Positions 1 through 12,346 are shown, numbered from the stretch's first letter. The stretch: 64,000 nucleotides of DNA from 13-2-20CM-66-19 sp963760225 (GCA_963760225.1 CAVXCD010000003.1:1674001-1738000); one strand, 5' to 3'. A program made the numbers and translations. Notes: generated by a model not told the origin, from the letters alone.

Positions 1-513
1 GGCGAGGGCAGTTACCGTGCTGTTCGGCGGCGCCAGGGCGCCGCGCACGAGCTCGGGCGCACTCTGCAGATCGAGCTCGGCCACCGCCTGCAATGCCTGG
101 CGGCGCCCGGCGAGGTAGTCGTGCACGCAGTGCAGAACGAGCGGACTGCGCAACCGCGCGCGCTGCTGCTCGAGTTCCCGCGGGGCGAGCCAGTGCGTGC
201 GGATGATGCCGCGGTCGAGCGGTTGCGCGGGATCGTGGTTGCTGACCGATCCGGCAAAAGCGAAGCGCAGGATGGCGCGGCCGTTGGCCGGGTTGCGCCA
301 CAGATACACGCCGACCAGGGCGTGCGGTTGAAAGCACCAGGCGGTCTCTTCGCGCGTCTCGCGCACCACCGCTGCCAGCAGCGTCTCACCGCGCTCGACG
401 TGCCCGGCCGGCTGATTCAGCAGTACACGGCGCCTGATGCGCTCCTCTACCACGAGGAAACGCCCGTCCGTCTCGGTGACGGCCGCAACGGTAACCTCGG
501 GCGTACGGGGCAT
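1..513 (-). CDS. nudJ: Nudix hydrolase, NudJ-like (3' end cut by window edge)
   Basis: Reads inward from an ATG at 513 and stays open to base 1, so the C-terminus is outside the window. The protein starts MPRTPEVTVAAVTETDGRFL and holds a Nudix box at about residues 39-61 (GHVERGET...RETREETAW), which matches GX5EX7REUXEEXGU except that the late Gly is Ala. Residues just after the box and the LRSPLVLHCVHDYLAG stretch resemble E. coli NudJ, a phosphatase for thiamin- and nucleoside pyrophosphates. In many gammaproteobacteria nudJ lies with mnmA, hflD and purB; purB is 0.8 kb away here. Substrate is inferred from family only. Confidence 0.85.
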   Translation of the reverse strand, partial: MPRTPEVTVAAVTETDGRFLVVEERIRRRVLLNQPAGHVERGETLLAAVVRETREETAWCFQPHALVGVYLWRNPANGRAILRFAFAGSVSNHDPAQPLDRGIIRTHWLAPRELEQQRARLRSPLVLHCVHDYLAGRRQALQAVAELDLQSAPELVRGALAPPNSTVTALA

Positions 514-564
514 GGACGAGATTGTAGCCGTCCGCGGGGTGACGGTCGGGATCAACGTGGAAGC

Positions 565-1161
565 TTAGCCGCGGCGGGCGGCGCGCAGCCCGTGCTCGGC
601 CGCGCTGGCGTTCCAGACCTGGTCGAACTCCTGCAGATACAGGCGGGCAGCGCTCGGGTTATTGATGTCGGCGACACCGTCCCAGCTGTCCGCGCGCATG
701 CGGTAGACGATCGCGCGGTCGTCGGCGATGAGGTAGGCCGAGGCGCGCTGCGGCGCCTGGGCCGCGACGTAGCGGATATCGATGCAGCTCGACAGGCGCC
801 GCCCCATGGCGACAAAGCGGTTGCTGTCGCGCATGACGCGCGTCGGCTCGGCGAGCAGCACGCGCACCTTGGCGAAGCTGCGCGTCAGCACGAAGTGTTT
901 GACGACCTCGAGAAAGGCGCTCTGATCGTACAGGTCGGGCTCGAGGTCGGGGGTGTAGATCGACATCAGGCGCTGCGCGGTGGCGGCGATTTCGTTGACC
1001 GCTATGCGCACCTCGGCGAGCGAGGTGAGCACGGTCAGTGTCTCGGCGCCCTGGCGTGTGGACGTGCCACTGCTGCCGGGATTCACCGACTCGGAGGCGT
1101 AGCGCGCGTTCGCGAGCTGCGCCAATGCACTGTTACTGTCGAGTTCCCCGCTGATTGCCAC
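565..1161 (-). CDS. Conserved hypothetical protein, DUF7931-like
   Basis: Encodes about 198 residues from a GTG at 1161 (VAISGELDSNSALAQ). The frame stays open upstream to an ATG at 1248, but the extra residues are Cys/Pro-rich and not protein-like, so the internal GTG is preferred. No membrane segment is visible. The body (EIAATAQRLMSIYTPDLEP, a Val/Arg-rich central strand, SSCIDIRYVAAQ, IADDRAIVYRM) looks like the small proteobacterial family now called DUF7931, sometimes fused to acetyltransferases; function unknown. It lies between the NudJ-like gene and purB on the same strand, 50-150 bp from each, so cotranscription with purB is possible. Confidence 0.6.
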   Translation of the reverse strand: MAISGELDSNSALAQLANARYASESVNPGSSGTSTRQGAETLTVLTSLAEVRIAVNEIAATAQRLMSIYTPDLEPDLYDQSAFLEVVKHFVLTRSFAKVRVLLAEPTRVMRDSNRFVAMGRRLSSCIDIRYVAAQAPQRASAYLIADDRAIVYRMRADSWDGVADINNPSAARLYLQEFDQVWNASAAEHGLRAARRG

Positions 1162-1313
1162 GCACGGCGCCCCGCATAACCTGCACGGGAGGCAGGTTGC
1201 AGGCGATCTTAGTGATGGGCGCGGGAATTGCATTGCCAAACCGGTCACGGTTTGGGTGCGCAGCGAACCGACAGTAAGTCAAAAGCGCGCGCTGGTTCGC
1301 ACTTTGCGCGCCC

Positions 1314-2714
1314 TCAGGGGCCGGCGCCATCGGTCAGCTCACGCGTAAGCTGCGCCGCGAGGCCGGTGTAATCAGCCGGCCGCAGGCCGCGCAGGCGTGC
1401 CTTCTCGGGCGCCGGCAGCGGCAGCTGCTCGATGAAGGCGGCGAGCGTCGCAGCGTCGATCGCGCGGCCGCGGGTGAACTCCTTGAGTCGCTCGTAGCCG
1501 TCCGGCACGCCGGCGGCGCGCAGCGCTGTCTGCAGCGCTTCGCCGAGCAGTTCCCATGCGCCATCGAGCTCGGCGCTCATGCGCGCGGGGTCCGCCTCGA
1601 TCTTGGTGAGGCCGCGGCCGAGCGCGTTCCACGCGATGAGCGTGTGAGCAAGCGCCACACCGCAGTTGCGCAGCACGGTCGAGTCGGTGAGGTCGCGCTG
1701 CCAGCGCGACAGCGGCAGCTTGTCGGCGAAGTGGCGCAGCAGCGCGTTGGCAACGCCGCAGTTGCCTTCGGCATTCTCGAAGTCGATCGGGTTCACCTTG
1801 TGCGGCATGGTGGACGAGCCGACCTCGCCGGCGACGGCGGCCTGGCGCAGATAGCCGAGGGAGATGTAGCCCCACACGTCGCGGCACAGGTCGATGCACA
1901 CGATGTTCACCGCCGCCAGCGCATCGCAGTACTCGCCGATCCAGTCGTGCGGCTCGATCTGCGTGGTCCAGGGGTTGTATTCCAGTCCCTGCGAGCTGAC
2001 GAACGCACGTGCCACGGCCGGCCAGTCGACTGCCGGCAGGGCCGCCACGTGGGCGTTGAAGTTGCCGACCGCGCCGTTCCACTTGCCGAGGATCGCGACG
2101 CTGCGCCAGCGGCGCTCGAGGCGCTGCAGGCGCGCGGCGAAATTGGCCAGCTCCTTGCCGAGGGTGGTGGGGCTGGCGGTCTGGCCGTGGGTGCGTGCCG
2201 GCATGGCGAGCCCCGCGTAACGGCGCGCGAGCGCACTGAGCTCACGCACCCGCGAGCCGAGCACCGGCAGCAGCAGCTCGCGCGCCTGCTGCAGCAGCCG
2301 CGCGTAGCTCAGGTTGTTGATGTCCTCGGAGGTGCAGCCGAAGTGCACCAGCTCGAGCGTCGCGGCCGGCGCGCCGGCGGCGGCGAGCTGCTCGCGCACG
2401 TAGTATTCGACCGCCTTGACGTCGTGGTTGATGCGCGCCTCGATGCTCTTGACGGCGGCGGCCGCCCCGGCGTCGGGAGCGTCGGCGAGCTGCTGCGCGC
2501 GCGCCCGCACCGCTTCGCTGAGCCGCGCCGCGGGCAGCTGCGGCAACGCCGCCGCCAGCTGCAGCAGCCACAGTGCCTCGACGCGGATGCGTTCGCGCAT
2601 CAGTGCGGCTTCGGACAGCAGCGCGCGCAGCGGCGCGGTCACGCTGCGGTAGCGCCCATCCACCGGTGACAACGCGTCGAGCGCAGAGCTTGCGTCGGTG
2701 GGGCTCGCGGGCAT
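1314..2714 (-). CDS. purB: Adenylosuccinate lyase
   Basis: 466 residues, the usual length for the E. coli-type enzyme. It cleaves SAICAR to AICAR and adenylosuccinate to AMP, releasing fumarate, in purine synthesis in the cytoplasm. The N-terminus has LSPVDGRY typical of this subfamily, and the fumarase/aspartase superfamily signature SSTMPHKVNPIDFENAEGN is intact. Other lyase landmarks are TSEDINN and RTHGQTASPTTLGKE, which carries the catalytic His. Transcribed divergently from fumC, a member of the same superfamily, across an 80-bp gap that must hold both promoters. Confidence 0.98.
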   Translation of the reverse strand: MPASPTDASSALDALSPVDGRYRSVTAPLRALLSEAALMRERIRVEALWLLQLAAALPQLPAARLSEAVRARAQQLADAPDAGAAAAVKSIEARINHDVKAVEYYVREQLAAAGAPAATLELVHFGCTSEDINNLSYARLLQQARELLLPVLGSRVRELSALARRYAGLAMPARTHGQTASPTTLGKELANFAARLQRLERRWRSVAILGKWNGAVGNFNAHVAALPAVDWPAVARAFVSSQGLEYNPWTTQIEPHDWIGEYCDALAAVNIVCIDLCRDVWGYISLGYLRQAAVAGEVGSSTMPHKVNPIDFENAEGNCGVANALLRHFADKLPLSRWQRDLTDSTVLRNCGVALAHTLIAWNALGRGLTKIEADPARMSAELDGAWELLGEALQTALRAAGVPDGYERLKEFTRGRAIDAATLAAFIEQLPLPAPEKARLRGLRPADYTGLAAQLTRELTDGAGP

Positions 2715-2794
2715 GCGTTACCGGACACCTCGAAGTGCTAGGATTTACATCATAACGCAACGGCGCATCCGGCCGGGCGTGGCGGAGTGCAGGC

Positions 2795-4192
<1,398 letters not shown>

Positions 4193-4205
4193 AGGCGCGG
4201 GCGGC

Positions 4206-4898
4206 GTGACGATGCGGGATGCAACATCGGGCAGCGACACCGCGCGCGCAGCAGCGCCGGCGACCCGCGACTGGGCCGCGATCATCCGCGCGCGCCTCGC
4301 CGGCACGCAGCCGCACCACGAACCGCAGGAGTGGCTGCTGCCGGTCACCTGGGAGCCCGATACGCCGCGCCACGACAAGCTGTTCGCCCGCGAGCCGACG
4401 CCGGCGGCGGTGCTCATCCCGCTGGTGGAGCGGCGCGAGCTGACGGTGCTGTTCACGCAGCGCGCCACGCAGTTGCGCAATCATGCCGGCCAGGTGAGCT
4501 TTCCCGGCGGGCGCATCGAGGCGACGGACGACGGCCCGCGGGCCGCGGCGCTGCGCGAGGCGCGCGAGGAGATCGGGCTCGACGAGCGCTTCGTGTCGGT
4601 GATCGGTTACCTGCCCGATCACCTCGTGGTCACCGGCTTTCGCGTCACGCCGGTGGTGGGCTTCGTGCAGCCGGGGTTCGAGCTGCTGCTGGCGAGCGAT
4701 GAGGTCGAGGACAGCTTCGAGGTGCCGGTGGACTACCTGTTCGATCCGGCCCACCACGTGCTGCGGCGCCGCCGCTCCGCCGTCACCGGCGAGTTGACCG
4801 ACTTTCATGACATCCCGTTCGGTGAGCGCAACATCTGGGGCGCGACCGCGGGGATGCTGCTGACGCTGTATCGCCTGTGCACCTCTCCGCCGCCATGA
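4206..4898 (+). CDS. CoA pyrophosphatase (Nudix, NudL-like)
   Basis: About 230 residues from GTG 4206 (ATG 4212 is an alternative two codons on). It has the CoA-specific block before the Nudix box, LRNHAGQVSFPGGRIE, followed by AALREAREEIGL (residues about 98-121). Enzymes with this combination hydrolyse CoA or oxidised CoA to 4'-phosphopantetheine and 3',5'-ADP; most lack tight specificity. The stop overlaps the mazG start as ATGA, so the two housecleaning hydrolases are likely translationally coupled. Confidence 0.92.
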   Translation: MTMRDATSGSDTARAAAPATRDWAAIIRARLAGTQPHHEPQEWLLPVTWEPDTPRHDKLFAREPTPAAVLIPLVERRELTVLFTQRATQLRNHAGQVSFPGGRIEATDDGPRAAALREAREEIGLDERFVSVIGYLPDHLVVTGFRVTPVVGFVQPGFELLLASDEVEDSFEVPVDYLFDPAHHVLRRRRSAVTGELTDFHDIPFGERNIWGATAGMLLTLYRLCTSPPP

Positions 4899-5698
4899 GC
4901 GAGGCGGAACGCGCGCTCACCGCGCTGCTGGCACTCATGGCGCGGCTGCGCGACCCCGAAAACGGCTGCCCCTGGGACCGCGAGCAGTCCTTCACCACTA
5001 TCGCGCCTTACACCATCGAGGAGGCCTACGAGGTGGCGGATGCCGTCGAGCGCGCCGACCCTGAGCACCTGCGTGAGGAGCTCGGCGACCTGCTGTTCCA
5101 GGTGGTGTTCCACGCCCGCATGGCCGAGGAGCGCGGCTGGTTCGACTTCGCCGCGGTGGCCGACGGCATCCGCGAGAAGCTGGTGCGGCGTCATCCGCAC
5201 CTGTTCGCCGGCGCCACGGTCGCGCCCGCGGACCTGGTGCGTGTGTGGGAGCAGCAGAAGGCGCAGGAGCGGGCCGCGGCCGCGGTGCACGAGCCGGGCG
5301 CCGGCGCGGTGCTGTCCGGAGTACCGCGGGCGCTGCCGGCGCTGAGCCGCGCCGCCAAACTAGGCCGCCGCGCGGCGCGCGTCGGCTTCGATTGGCCCGA
5401 GGCTCGAGCGGTGCGCGCCAAGGTGCTCGAGGAGCTGCAGGAGGTGGACGAGGCGCACAGCGGCGGCAGCGCCGCGGCGCTCCTGGAGGAGATCGGCGAC
5501 CTGCTGTTCGCCGTGACCAACTGGAGCCGTCACCTGCAGGTGGATCCGGAAGCAGCGCTGCGCGCCGCGAACTCAAAGTTCGAGCGGCGCTTCGCGTGCA
5601 TGGAGGCTGTTGCCCGCGCCCGGGGGCTCGAGCTCGAGAAGCTGTCAGCGCTCGAATGGGACGCGTTATGGCATGAGGCAAAACTGAACGGCAGCTGA
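4895..5698 (+). CDS. mazG: Nucleoside triphosphate pyrophosphohydrolase MazG
   Basis: 267 residues from the ATG at 4895, which overlaps the preceding TGA; a GTG 18 bp upstream in frame is less likely. Two tandem MazG domains are visible: DPENGCPWDREQ plus EEAYEV and EELGDLLFQVVFHA in the first (about residues 10-100), and EELQEVDEAH plus EEIGDLLFAVTNWSRH in the second. The EExxE/ExxD acidic clusters bind Mg2+. The family hydrolyses (d)NTPs to NMPs and pyrophosphate and moderates ppGpp-dependent stress. Length matches E. coli MazG (263). Confidence 0.97.
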   Translation: MSEAERALTALLALMARLRDPENGCPWDREQSFTTIAPYTIEEAYEVADAVERADPEHLREELGDLLFQVVFHARMAEERGWFDFAAVADGIREKLVRRHPHLFAGATVAPADLVRVWEQQKAQERAAAAVHEPGAGAVLSGVPRALPALSRAAKLGRRAARVGFDWPEARAVRAKVLEELQEVDEAHSGGSAAALLEEIGDLLFAVTNWSRHLQVDPEAALRAANSKFERRFACMEAVARARGLELEKLSALEWDALWHEAKLNGS

Positions 5699-5764
5699 AA
5701 AAAAACACCCCGAACACAGCCGGTCGCGACGGACCTCGCGGATACGCTAGGCTTGGCCGCTGCG

Positions 5765-6037
5765 ATGAAAATCACCGGCGCTCTCCTCATCCTGCGACTC
5801 ATGCTGTGCGGCGGCGGGCTGCTCGCTGCCGGCGCCGCCGTGGCGGCGCCCGCGCACGAGGCGATGACGATGGCACAGGCCGTGAAGATGGTCGAGCAGC
5901 GCTATCACGCGAGCGTGGTGAAAGCCGAGACACAGAAGCAGGGCGAGCGTACGGTGTACGCGCTGCGGCTCTTCAACCGGCCGGCGGGCAAGGTGTGGAC
6001 CGTGCGCGTCGATGCGGCGAGTGGCGCGGTTCTGTAA
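5765..6037 (+). CDS. Small exported PepSY-domain protein
   Basis: 90 residues from ATG 5765; a TTG 12 bp upstream in frame is less likely. Residues 1-27 form a signal peptide ending AAVAAPA. The remainder has the PepSY pattern: AMTMAQAVKMVEQRYHASVVKAE, then a strand pair VYALRLFN and WTVRVDAASGAVL. PepSY proteins are periplasmic and often sit next to two-component systems as modulators. Here it lies 20 bp before the response regulator with no gap for a promoter, so it is probably the first gene of a three-gene signalling operon. Confidence 0.85.
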   Translation: MKITGALLILRLMLCGGGLLAAGAAVAAPAHEAMTMAQAVKMVEQRYHASVVKAETQKQGERTVYALRLFNRPAGKVWTVRVDAASGAVL

Positions 6038-6056
6038 CGGAAGGGCGGGAAGGCCT

Positions 6057-6743
6057 ATGCGCGTTCTGGTGGTCGAAGACGAGGCGGCGCTGCGCGACAC
6101 GCTCAAGTCGCGCCTGTCGGAAGCCGGGTTCACGGTGGATGTCGCCTGCGACGGCAACGAGGCGCTGTTCGCCGGGCAGGAGTATCCGCTCGACGTCGCC
6201 GTGGTCGATCTCGGGTTGCCGGGCCTGCCGGGGCTCGAAGTGATCCGCCGTCTGCGCGCGGCGCGCAAGACCTACCCGATCCTGATACTCACGGCGCGCG
6301 ACAACTGGCAGGACAAGGTGGAGGGCCTGCAGGCGGGCGCCGACGACTACGTCGCCAAGCCGTTTCACTTCGAGGAGGTGCTGGCGCGCCTGCAGGCGCT
6401 GCTACGGCGCGCCGGCGGCTGGGCAACACCGCTGCTGCGCTGCGGCCCGATCGTGCTCGACACGCGCGCGCAGTCGATCGCGGTGGACGGCGCGGCGGTC
6501 GAGCTCACTACCTTCGAGTACCGCATTCTCGAGCACCTCATGCTGCGGGCCGGGGATGTGATCTCGAAGACCGAGCTCACCGAGCGGCTGTACGACCAGG
6601 ACTTCGAGCGCGACAGCAACGTCATCGAGGTGCTGGTCGGGCGGCTGCGCCGCAAGCTCGACCCCGAGGACCGGCTGCACCCGATCGAGACGCTGCGCGG
6701 GCGCGGCTATCGCTTCGCCCTGCCGCGCGACACCGCTTCCTAG
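6057..6743 (+). CDS. OmpR/PhoP-family response regulator
   Basis: 228 residues from ATG 6057, preceded by GGGAAGG; longer in-frame starts would run into the PepSY gene. The receiver domain spans residues 1-115 with acidic residues VVEDE near the start, the phospho-acceptor D51 in VVDLGLPG and conserved K101 in YVAKPFHF. The C-terminal winged helix (about 125-225) has ELTTFEYRILEHLM and RGRGYRF. It resembles PhoP and probably regulates envelope or ion-responsive genes, activated by the kinase 31 bp downstream. Confidence 0.95.
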   Translation: MRVLVVEDEAALRDTLKSRLSEAGFTVDVACDGNEALFAGQEYPLDVAVVDLGLPGLPGLEVIRRLRAARKTYPILILTARDNWQDKVEGLQAGADDYVAKPFHFEEVLARLQALLRRAGGWATPLLRCGPIVLDTRAQSIAVDGAAVELTTFEYRILEHLMLRAGDVISKTELTERLYDQDFERDSNVIEVLVGRLRRKLDPEDRLHPIETLRGRGYRFALPRDTAS

Positions 6744-6774
6744 GTCGCACCGCAGCGCGCGGGCCGCTCATTCC

Positions 6775-8115
6775 GTGCACTCGCTCAGTCGGCGGCTGCT
6801 CATCTCGGTGTCCGTGCCGCTGGCGCTGTTCTTCGGCGTCATGATGCTGGTGCTCGACACCGGCTTCCGCGAGCTGTCCGAGCGCTCGGTGCAGGAAGTG
6901 CTCGATTCCGAGATGGTGTCGCTGATCGCAGCCGCCGAGCCGCAGCCGAACGGCGGCTACGCGCCGACTCCGCACGAGCTCGATCCGCGCCTGGCGACGC
7001 CGCGCTCGGGGGTATACGCCGAGATCCGCTCGCTGCGCCACCAGTGGCGCTCGCCCTCCACGGCAGGACTCGACGCGGACTTCGGCCCGCTGCTGTCGCG
7101 CGCTGAGCGCACGCTCGACTACGCCACCTTCGGGCACGAGCGTGTGGCGATCGAGAGCCGCGCCATCCAGTTCGAGGACGATCCCAACGGCACGCGCGGG
7201 CTGACGTTCAGCGTGGCGGCCTCGCTGAGCCCGTACGAGGAGCAGCTGTGGCGCTTCCGCCGGGAGCTGGTCGGCTGGTTCATCGGGCTGATGCTGCTGC
7301 TGCTGGTGACGCTCGCCGCGCTGCTGCGCTGGGTGCTCGCCCCGGTGCGGCGCATGGAGCGCGAGATCCACGCGGTCGAGGAGGGGCGCAGCGACACGCT
7401 CGGCGCCGGCTACCCGCGCGAGCTGTCGGGCGTGGCCTCCAACCTCAATGCGCTGCTGGTCGGGGAGCGCAAACGCGTCTCCCGCTACCGCGACACCCTC
7501 GGTAACCTGGCGCACAGCCTCAAGACGCCGCTCGCGGTCATGCGCTCGAGCCTGCCAGCGGCGCAGTCATCCGCGGGCCTGAGCACCGAGATCGATCGCA
7601 TGACCGGCATCATCGAGCATCAGTTGAAGCGCGCGGCCGCCTCCGGTGGGGCGCTGCTCGGGCAGGCGCCGGTCGACGTGGCGCAGGTCGCCGCGGAGCT
7701 GCGCGGCACGCTGCTGCGGGTTCACGCCGGCAAGGACCTGTCGATCGAGCTCGGCATCGCGGCGAATGCCCAGTTCATCGGCGACCGCAGCGATCTCACC
7801 GAGCTGCTGGGGAATCTGCTCGACAACGCCTGCAAGTGGTGCCGCAGTCGCGTGCTGCTGCGGGCCGCCGCGGACGACAACGCCGGCCCGCGTGAGCGGC
7901 TGCAGATCGCGGTGGAAGACGACGGTGCGGGGATCTCGGCGGAGGATCGGGCGCGGGTGCTCGAACGCGGCGTGCGCGCCGACCAGAACGTGCCGGGTCA
8001 TGGTCTCGGGCTCGCCATGGTGCGCGACACGGTCGATATGTACGGCGGACGCCTGACGATCGACACCTCGGCGCTGGGCGGCGCGCGCCTCACCGTGACG
8101 CTGCCCGGCCGATAG
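6775..8115 (+). CDS. Sensor histidine kinase, PhoQ-like
   Basis: 446 residues from a GTG. Two membrane helices (about 8-28 and 163-186) bracket a ~135-residue periplasmic sensor, followed by a HAMP segment. The dimerisation box LGNLAHSLKTPLAVM puts the phospho-accepting His near residue 247. ATP-binding N box LLGNLLDNACKWC, G1 VEDDGAGI and G2 GHGLGLAMV are all intact. The atypical H-box SLKTPL instead of DLRTPL is also seen in PhoQ proteins. Partner of the upstream response regulator. The signal is unknown. Confidence 0.94.
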   Translation: MHSLSRRLLISVSVPLALFFGVMMLVLDTGFRELSERSVQEVLDSEMVSLIAAAEPQPNGGYAPTPHELDPRLATPRSGVYAEIRSLRHQWRSPSTAGLDADFGPLLSRAERTLDYATFGHERVAIESRAIQFEDDPNGTRGLTFSVAASLSPYEEQLWRFRRELVGWFIGLMLLLLVTLAALLRWVLAPVRRMEREIHAVEEGRSDTLGAGYPRELSGVASNLNALLVGERKRVSRYRDTLGNLAHSLKTPLAVMRSSLPAAQSSAGLSTEIDRMTGIIEHQLKRAAASGGALLGQAPVDVAQVAAELRGTLLRVHAGKDLSIELGIAANAQFIGDRSDLTELLGNLLDNACKWCRSRVLLRAAADDNAGPRERLQIAVEDDGAGISAEDRARVLERGVRADQNVPGHGLGLAMVRDTVDMYGGRLTIDTSALGGARLTVTLPGR

Positions 8116-8133
8116 CGCCTCGTCAGGCGCAGC

Positions 8134-9667
<1,534 letters not shown>

Positions 9668-9671
9668 GTGC

Positions 9672-10844
9672 TCACCCGTTCGCCGCTTTCTGCCGCCGCT
9701 GATGCCCGGTCTTGCCGGCCACCACCACTTCGCCCGAGACGTGCTTGGTACCGCCGGGAGCGTAGTAGCGACCGAAGCGGTTGGCGAGAATGTCGGTCAG
9801 GCGGAACTGTTCTTGCCCCACGAAGCCGGCGTAGCTGCCCTTGTGCTCGAGCACCAGGTCCGCCACGGCGGTGATGCCCGCGGCCGTGGTCACCTGGATG
9901 GCGGACCACAGGCGGCCGGCGATCATCTGCGGGTAGATCTTGTTGACGTAGTTTTCCTCGCGCAGCTCCCCGTCCTGCGTGCCGGTGACCGCGGCATAGA
10001 CGATCACGACGTCCTGCAGTGTCTGCGGCACCGCGTTCTCCAGGATGCGCTTGAGGGTCACGCGGTCGTGATTCAATTTCAGGTCGTTCATCAGCAGGCG
10101 CATCTGCTCGCAGTGACCGGGATAGCGGATGGTCTTGTAGTTCATCGACTCGCTGCGCGTCCCGTGCGTCTCGGCGAGCGAGCCGAGCCCGCCGGAAGTG
10201 TTGAACGCCTCGTAGAGCGTGCCGTCGATCTCGATCTCCTCGAGCCCTTCGAGCGGTGCCACCTCGACGAGGCGCCCGTCGCTGACGGCCTGGCAGGGGT
10301 TGGCGTATTCGTTGATGAGGCCCTCGGTCGACCAGGTGAGGGAGTACTTAAGCACGTTGTTCGGGTGCTGCGGCAGCGCGCCGACGCGCATCTTCACCGC
10401 GCGCAGCTGATCGAAGTGGGTGATGAGCTCGGCGGCGGCGATGCTGATGAACCCGGGCGCCAGCCCGCACTGTGGGACGAAGGCCTGGGCGGCGCCGGCG
10501 GCAATGGCACGCACCGCGCGCGTCACCTCGACGTCCTCGGTCAGGTCGAAGTAGTGCGTGCGGGCGCGGCGCGCGGCCTCGGCCACCGCGACATTGCAGT
10601 AATAAGGAAGGCTCGAGATCACCGCATCCACCGGGTGCTCGGCGAGATGCCTGGCGAGGGCGGCCGGATCGGTGGCATCGAGGGTGAAGGAGGCGAGGTG
10701 GGATGCACCGTGGGCGCGCACCACCCCCTCGGCGGCCGCCGCGTCGACATCGGCGAGGTGGACCCTGTAACTGCCGGATTCGGCTAGCAATCCGGAGATG
10801 AGTGCGCCGATCTTGCCGGCACCGAGGATGAGTACGCGGTGCAT
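9672..10844 (-). CDS. Saccharopine dehydrogenase family protein (lysine 6-dehydrogenase or saccharopine dehydrogenase-like)
   Basis: 390 residues from ATG 10844, preceded by CTGGGGGG; the frame continues upstream without protein-like sequence. The N-terminus HRVLILGAGKIGALISGLL is a Rossmann NAD(P)-binding motif. YFDLTEDV, CGLAPGFI, FNTSGGLGSL and YKTIRYPGHCEQM match the saccharopine dehydrogenase/lysine 6-dehydrogenase group. Both activities yield alpha-aminoadipic semialdehyde, the substrate of the ALDH7 enzyme encoded 4 bp downstream, so the pair is a lysine-degradation operon. Which of the two reactions it performs cannot be decided from sequence alone. Confidence 0.88.
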   Translation of the reverse strand: MHRVLILGAGKIGALISGLLAESGSYRVHLADVDAAAAEGVVRAHGASHLASFTLDATDPAALARHLAEHPVDAVISSLPYYCNVAVAEAARRARTHYFDLTEDVEVTRAVRAIAAGAAQAFVPQCGLAPGFISIAAAELITHFDQLRAVKMRVGALPQHPNNVLKYSLTWSTEGLINEYANPCQAVSDGRLVEVAPLEGLEEIEIDGTLYEAFNTSGGLGSLAETHGTRSESMNYKTIRYPGHCEQMRLLMNDLKLNHDRVTLKRILENAVPQTLQDVVIVYAAVTGTQDGELREENYVNKIYPQMIAGRLWSAIQVTTAAGITAVADLVLEHKGSYAGFVGQEQFRLTDILANRFGRYYAPGGTKHVSGEVVVAGKTGHQRRQKAANG

Positions 10845-10960
10845 ATGCCCCCCAGGAAAAGTGGCGCATTCTGCCTTCGAAGCGCGGGGAACGCCACCAC
10901 CCGCGCCGCAGGTCCGGCGGCGCCTCAGGCACGCGTACATCGCATGCTAGGATCAATGAC

Positions 10961-12346
10961 ATGCGAGCCCCCGAAACGACCTCCTGGCACAGCGCCAGCT
11001 GGCAGGCGAAGCCTGTGCAGCAGCAGCCGGTCTACCACGACTCGAAGGCGCTCGAGCGCATCGTGGCGCAGATCTCGCGCCTGCCGCCGATCGTCGTGTC
11101 CTGGGAGATCGAGGCGCTGCGCTCGCGCCTGGCGGCCGCGCAGCGCGGCGAGGCGTTCCTGCTGCAGGGGGGCGACTGCGCCGAGGCGTTTGCCGATTGC
11201 GAATCGGACACCATCGCCAAGAAGCTGAAGATCCTGCTGCAGATGAGCCTGGTGCTGCTGCACGGGCTGAAGAAGCCGATCATTCGCGTCGGACGCATGG
11301 CTGGCCAGTACGCCAAGCCGCGCTCGACCGATACCGAGACGCGCGGCGGCGTCACGCTGCCGAGCTACCGCGGCGATCTGGTGAACCGCCCGGAGTTCAC
11401 CGCCGAGGCGCGTGCCGCCGACCCGGAACTGCTGCTGCGCGGTTACGAGCGCGCGGCGCTCACGCTCAACTTCGTGCGCGCACTCGTCGAGGGAGGCTTC
11501 GCCGACCTGCACCATCCGGAGTATTGGGACCTCGGCTTCGTCCACCACGCGCCGCTCAAGGACGCGTACGAGCGCATCGTGCGCGCGATCGGCGATGCGC
11601 TCGATTTCTTCGAGGGCATCAGCGGGAATGCAGTCCACGAAGCCACCCTGGTGGACTTCTACGCGAGCCACGAGGGCTTGCACCTCCTTTACGAGCAGGC
11701 ACAGACGCGCTTCATCCCGCGCCAGAACCGCTGGTACAACCTGTCGACCCACATGCCGTGGATCGGCATGCGCACCGCGGCGCTCGAAGGCGCGCACGTC
11801 GAGTACTTCCGCGGCATCTCCAACCCGATCGGCGTGAAAGTCGGCTCGGCGGTGGATGCCGCCTGGCTGCAGGGGCTGGTGACGACGCTCAATCCGCAGA
11901 GCCAGCCGGGACGCCTGACGCTGATCCACCGCTTCGGCGCCAAGGACATCGCGGCGGCGCTGCCCAAGGCCATCGATGCGGTGCGCCAGACGGGCCAGAC
12001 CGTGCTGTGGGTGTGCGACCCGATGCATGGCAACACCGAGACCACCACCGGCGGCATCAAGACGCGGCGGTTCGAGAATATCCTCAAGGAGCTCGAGCTC
12101 GCCTTCCGTATCCACGCGGAGATGGGCTCGTACCTCGGCGGGGTGCACATCGAGCTGACCGGCGAGGACGTCACGGAATGCACTGGTGGGGCGCGCGGGC
12201 TCACCGACCAGGACCTGCAGCGCGCCTACCGCTCGAGCGTCGATCCGCGGCTGAACCACGAGCAGGCCCTGGAGCTGGCGATGCTGATCGCCGAGCACAG
12301 CCACGGCCGGCGCCCCGACCGGCGCGCCGCGACGTCGGCAACCTGA
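10961..12346 (+). CDS. 3-deoxy-7-phosphoheptulonate (DAHP) synthase, class II
   Basis: 461 residues, normal for the plant/Mycobacterium-type (class II) enzyme, which joins PEP and erythrose 4-phosphate in the first shikimate step. Diagnostic stretches: PPIVVSWEIEALR, LLQGGDCAEAF, IIRVGRMAGQYAKPRS, SYRGDLVN, SNPIGVKVGS, WVCDPMHGNTET and GVHIELTGEDVTEC. Cys in GGDC, His in DPMHGN, Glu in HIELTGE and the following Asp are the metal-binding set. Divergent from the lysine catabolic pair; a TAGGAT just before the start is a possible -10. Confidence 0.96.
   Translation: MRAPETTSWHSASWQAKPVQQQPVYHDSKALERIVAQISRLPPIVVSWEIEALRSRLAAAQRGEAFLLQGGDCAEAFADCESDTIAKKLKILLQMSLVLLHGLKKPIIRVGRMAGQYAKPRSTDTETRGGVTLPSYRGDLVNRPEFTAEARAADPELLLRGYERAALTLNFVRALVEGGFADLHHPEYWDLGFVHHAPLKDAYERIVRAIGDALDFFEGISGNAVHEATLVDFYASHEGLHLLYEQAQTRFIPRQNRWYNLSTHMPWIGMRTAALEGAHVEYFRGISNPIGVKVGSAVDAAWLQGLVTTLNPQSQPGRLTLIHRFGAKDIAAALPKAIDAVRQTGQTVLWVCDPMHGNTETTTGGIKTRRFENILKELELAFRIHAEMGSYLGGVHIELTGEDVTECTGGARGLTDQDLQRAYRSSVDPRLNHEQALELAMLIAEHSHGRRPDRRAATSAT

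Noticed and set aside
121..1179. Long plus-strand open frame opposite the Nudix and DUF7931-like genes
   Set aside because: Translation is Arg/Gly/Val-rich without domains and lies antisense to two well-supported genes; high-GC shadow frame.
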